A stretch of 15,661 nucleotides of DNA. It comes from Selenomonadaceae bacterium. Lineage in GTDB: Bacteria; Bacillota; Negativicutes; Selenomonadales; Selenomonadaceae. The notes under the pieces are model-generated. The model did no database searches. It was not told the origin of the DNA and was given only the letters and a program-made list of their open reading frames with translations. Of the stretch, positions 13,492 to 15,661 are shown piece by piece (within the stretch, counting starts at the first letter, position 1; every line of letters begins with the position of its first letter). The stretch is from contig JAFXOC010000079.1 in assembly GCA_017529085.1 (NCBI GenBank), positions 1-15,661 of the forward strand. The letters run 5' to 3'. The position numbers and the translations under genes are program-made.

Positions 13492-14799
13492 TCACAATAT
13501 ATCAATAACCTCGCCTTTAAGCGCTTTATTCATGCTTCTTACGGCGCAGAATTTGCCGCACATGGAACAGGTTTCAGCATGGTCGTCCTCGGGTTTCCTG
13601 TCCTCACGTATTTTCCTTGCGGTTTCGGGGTCAAGGGCGCATTTGTACTGTTCTTCCCAATCGAGATTTTTTCTTGCGTCCGCCATTTTGTCGTCCATAT
13701 CCCTTGCGCCGGGCAAGCCTTTAGCAATATCCGCCGCATGAGCCGCTATCTTTGAGGCGATAATTCCTTCTCGTACGTCATCGACGTTCGGAAGCGCCAA
13801 ATGTTCCGCAGGGGTAACATAGCAAAGGAACGCTGCGCCTGCGGCAGCCGCAACCGCACCGCCTAGCGCTGCCGTTATATGGTCGTAACCCGGCGCAATA
13901 TCCGTTACTAACGGGCCAAGCACATAAAAAGGCGCATTATGGCACAGCGTCTTTTGTATTTCCATATTCGCCGCGATTTGATTTAAGGGAACGTGTCCGG
14001 GACCTTCAACCATAACCTGTACGTTTTTCGCCCACGCCCTTTTTGTAAGCTCGCCAAGCCTTACAAGCTCCGAAATCTGCGCCGCATCGGTTGCGTCCGC
14101 AAGAGAGCCGGGTCTGCAAGCGTCGCCGAGCGAAATCGTAACGTCGTGTTCGTAGCATATATCCAAAATTTTGTCAAAGTATTCGTAGAAGGGATTTTCC
14201 TTCCCCGTCATGCTCATCCAAGCGAAAATTAAACTTCCTCCGCGGCTTACAATATTCATCTTGCGGTTCCCCGCCTTGATGCCGCCCATAGTTTCTCTCG
14301 TTATCCCCGAATGAAGCGTCACAAAATCCACGCCGTTCTTTGCGTGAAGCTCTATTACCTCAAGAAAATCCTCAGCCGTAAGCTGACCCAAGTCACGTTT
14401 ATGATGTATCACGCTGTCATACACCGGCACCGTGCCTATCATAGCAGGACATTCGCTCGTTAATTTCTTCCTGAAAGGCTCCGTATCCCCGTGACTGGAG
14501 AGATCCATAATTGCCTCCGCCCCTAAATTGACGGCGGTCATTACCTTCTCCATCTCCATATCGTAACTTGTAACGTCCCTCGACACGCCTAAATTCACAT
14601 TTATCTTAGTCCTTAAAGGCGAACCAATCCCTTCCGGACTTAGCGACGTATGGGCGGGATTTGCGGGTATCGCAACCGTCCCCTTTGCCACATACTCCCT
14701 CAAAACTTCCGCCGCTATCTTCTCCTTCTTCGCCACTACCTCCATCTGCGGCGTTATTATCCCTTTCTTAGCCGCCTCCATCTGCGTCTTATATTCCAT
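13492..14799 (-). CDS. thiC: Phosphomethylpyrimidine synthase (ThiC), short form
   Basis: This 435-aa radical-SAM enzyme of the cytoplasm converts aminoimidazole ribotide to HMP phosphate for thiamin synthesis. Recognised stretches include the N-terminal MEYKTQMEAAKKGIITPQM, ANPAHTSLSPEGIGSPL, RTKINVNLG, DLSSHGD, VDFVTLHSGITRETM, VEGPGHVPLNQIAANM, LGPLVTDIAPGYDHIT and the C-terminal CSMCGKFCAV. The cluster ligands Cys411, Cys414 and Cys418 are spaced Cx2Cx3C, one residue shorter than the CSMCGPKFC of most ThiC proteins. As far as I recall this fits the shorter anaerobe form. AGGAGG directly precedes the ATG. No other thi gene is nearby, and no TPP riboswitch is visible upstream. A paralogous function as BzaF-type 5-hydroxybenzimidazole synthase cannot be excluded from the sequence alone. 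Confidence 0.93.
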   Translation of the reverse strand: MEYKTQMEAAKKGIITPQMEVVAKKEKIAAEVLREYVAKGTVAIPANPAHTSLSPEGIGSPLRTKINVNLGVSRDVTSYDMEMEKVMTAVNLGAEAIMDLSSHGDTEPFRKKLTSECPAMIGTVPVYDSVIHHKRDLGQLTAEDFLEVIELHAKNGVDFVTLHSGITRETMGGIKAGNRKMNIVSRGGSLIFAWMSMTGKENPFYEYFDKILDICYEHDVTISLGDACRPGSLADATDAAQISELVRLGELTKRAWAKNVQVMVEGPGHVPLNQIAANMEIQKTLCHNAPFYVLGPLVTDIAPGYDHITAALGGAVAAAAGAAFLCYVTPAEHLALPNVDDVREGIIASKIAAHAADIAKGLPGARDMDDKMADARKNLDWEEQYKCALDPETARKIREDRKPEDDHAETCSMCGKFCAVRSMNKALKGEVIDIL

Positions 14800-14816
14800 T
14801 TCTTCCTCCTATAGTT

Positions 14817-14904
14817 GGGGCTTCGCCCCAAACCCCACAAGGGGCACCGCCCCTTGACCCCGCCAAAGGGCATTGCCCTCTGGACTCCCGGTTGCGTTCG
14901 CCGG
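14817..14904. repeat. Modular hairpin repeat, locus 2 (order M1-M3-M2)
   Basis: M1 is 14817-14836 (GGGGCTTCGCCCCAAACCCC), M3 is 14837-14861 (ACAAGGGGCACCGCCCCTTG plus ACCCC) and M2 is 14862-14889 (CCAAAGGGCATTGCCCTCTGG plus ACTCCC). A further CCGG...CCGG palindrome ends at 14904. Each module folds as a small hairpin. It lies between the ribosome binding site of thiC and the triplex-capable tract. Confidence 0.78.
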
Positions 14905-14939
14905 AAGTTTCGGGTTATTCACAAAACCAATTATTAAAG

Positions 14940-15019
14940 TTTTTTCTTTCTCTTTTTTCTTTGCTACTTTCTTTTTTCTCTTTCTTTTTTACAAAAAAGA
15001 AAGAGAAAAAAGAAAGTAG
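14940..15019. repeat. Perfect mirror plus inverted repeat with intrastrand triplex potential
   Basis: Arm 1 (14940-14962) is T6 C T3 C T C T6 C T3. Arm 2 (14968-14990) is its exact mirror, T3 C T6 C T C T3 C T6, after the spacer GCTAC. Arm 3 (14993-15015), after AC, is A6 G A3 G A G A6 G A3. Arms 2 and 3 pair in Watson-Crick fashion, extended by CTAC/GTAG to 27 bp, and arm 1 matches arm 3 in parallel as a Hoogsteen third strand at all 23 positions. Confidence 0.92.
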
Positions 15020-15022
15020 GAA

Positions 15023-15661
15023 CTACCCCGTAAACTCAAACCTCATACGAGCCGATTCGTCATTTTGCAATTGAAGGGCGAAGTCAGTGAAACCCCGAAT
15101 ATCCTCCGTATTCAAATAACTTATGTATTCCCCTTTGCGGTTAACGGGAATTACAATGGGAGGCATATCCATAAAAAGACAAGTATAAACCATAAGGGCG
15201 CGACCGACTCGCCCATTGCCGTCAGGGAACGGGTGAATATGCTCAAAAGCGATGTGTTGACGGCATATCGCTTCGACTTTTAGGTTGTTGTTATCGGAAT
15301 GTTGCAACTGCGCTTCTAAATTTAATATCCAATCTTGCAGAGCCGAGGGTACGAGATACGGCGGTGTTGGCGTAAAATTTGCGCCTATTATTTGATTAGG
15401 AATACGCTTAAAATCTCCCGGCACGGATTCTATCGCATCTTTACACAAAATAGCGTGAACTGATTTGATAAGATTGAGCGAAAGGGGAGTTCGCATACCG
15501 ATATTCGCGGTTAAAAACGGGATAAACGCCTTATAATTCACCACTTCGTACAATTCCCGCATATTCATCGGACGTGGAACGTAACCGTCTATCAGTATGC
15601 TCTTCGTTTCCCCCAAAGTCAGCGTATTCCCTTCAATAGCCGTTGAATGATGCGCCATCCT
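15023..15661 (-). CDS. Fic family protein, 5' end cut by the window edge
   Basis: The visible 3' part (at least 212 codons) contains the catalytic HPFPDGNGRVGR motif, which fits HxFx(D/E)GNGRxxR. Fic enzymes usually transfer AMP from ATP to a protein hydroxyl. Near the visible N-terminus the residues STAIEGN match the (S/T)xxxE(G/N) inhibitory helix motif, whose Glu blocks the ATP site. Its position ahead of the Fic core makes this a class II-like, self-restrained protein. The ATG at 15658 lies too close to that motif for a normal start, so more coding sequence should exist beyond the edge. The gene ends at TAG 15023-15025, four bases from the triplex-capable repeat. Its target is unknown; no toxin-antitoxin partner is visible in this window. 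Confidence 0.9.
   Translation of the reverse strand, partial: RMAHHSTAIEGNTLTLGETKSILIDGYVPRPMNMRELYEVVNYKAFIPFLTANIGMRTPLSLNLIKSVHAILCKDAIESVPGDFKRIPNQIIGANFTPTPPYLVPSALQDWILNLEAQLQHSDNNNLKVEAICRQHIAFEHIHPFPDGNGRVGRALMVYTCLFMDMPPIVIPVNRKGEYISYLNTEDIRGFTDFALQLQNDESARMRFEFTG

Noticed and set aside
14800..15022. TPP riboswitch upstream of thiC
   Set aside because: I looked for CTGAGA and the ACCTGATCTGGATAATGCC-like core on the - strand and found neither; the region is filled by repeats.
1..15661. CRISPR array, phage attachment site or replication origin
   Set aside because: No regularly spaced direct repeats, no integrase and no DnaA-box cluster were seen. The tRNA cluster has no adjacent partial tRNA copy typical of an att site; the only duplicate is a full tRNA gene.

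Overview
The window reads as a chromosomal stretch of a low-to-mid GC anaerobic Firmicute with a two-membrane envelope. My best guess is a member of the Negativicutes. The guess rests on an AsmA/TamB-like envelope protein and a SpoIVB-type S55 protein beside murA, together with Firmicutes-style ribosome binding sites, a short ThiC and clostridial-type transporters. No rRNA or other taxonomic marker gene is present, so this placement is inference.

Layout. Bases 54-2202 (+) hold three exported envelope enzymes in a tight row: an SGNH/GDSL hydrolase, a YkuD-type L,D-transpeptidase and an Amidase_2 family protein. A palindromic mobile-looking element (2205-2292) separates them from a stand-alone glucose-type PTS IIA protein and a small Cys-rich YgbA-family protein. 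A terminator follows, then an AGCS sodium:alanine symporter that overlaps a monofunctional GT51 peptidoglycan glycosyltransferase. A strong promoter overlapping the end of the GT51 gene drives five tRNAs (Gly-TCC, Leu-TAA, Leu-CAG and two identical Leu-GAG), closed by a terminator shared with the opposite strand. Bases 6214-11067 (-) carry an AsmA-like gene, an S55-domain gene and murA. Bases 11184-13376 (+) carry an esterase-family protein lacking its serine nucleophile and a MATE transporter. Bases 13492-15661 (-) carry thiC and the 3' part of a class II-like Fic gene cut by the window edge.

The shared theme is the cell envelope. Precursor synthesis (MurA), glycan polymerisation (GT51), cross-linking or editing (L,D-transpeptidase), cleavage (amidase), possible deacetylation (SGNH) and outer-membrane assembly (AsmA-like, S55) are all represented, in separate transcription units.

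The most unusual content is intergenic. Bases 14940-15019 form a perfect three-arm sequence able to fold as an intrastrand triple helix of 23 canonical triads. Two 88-bp elements, about 70 percent identical, sit directly at stop codons with matching 5-bp flanks and compensatory stem changes. Two copies of a three-module hairpin repeat carry the same modules in a different order.
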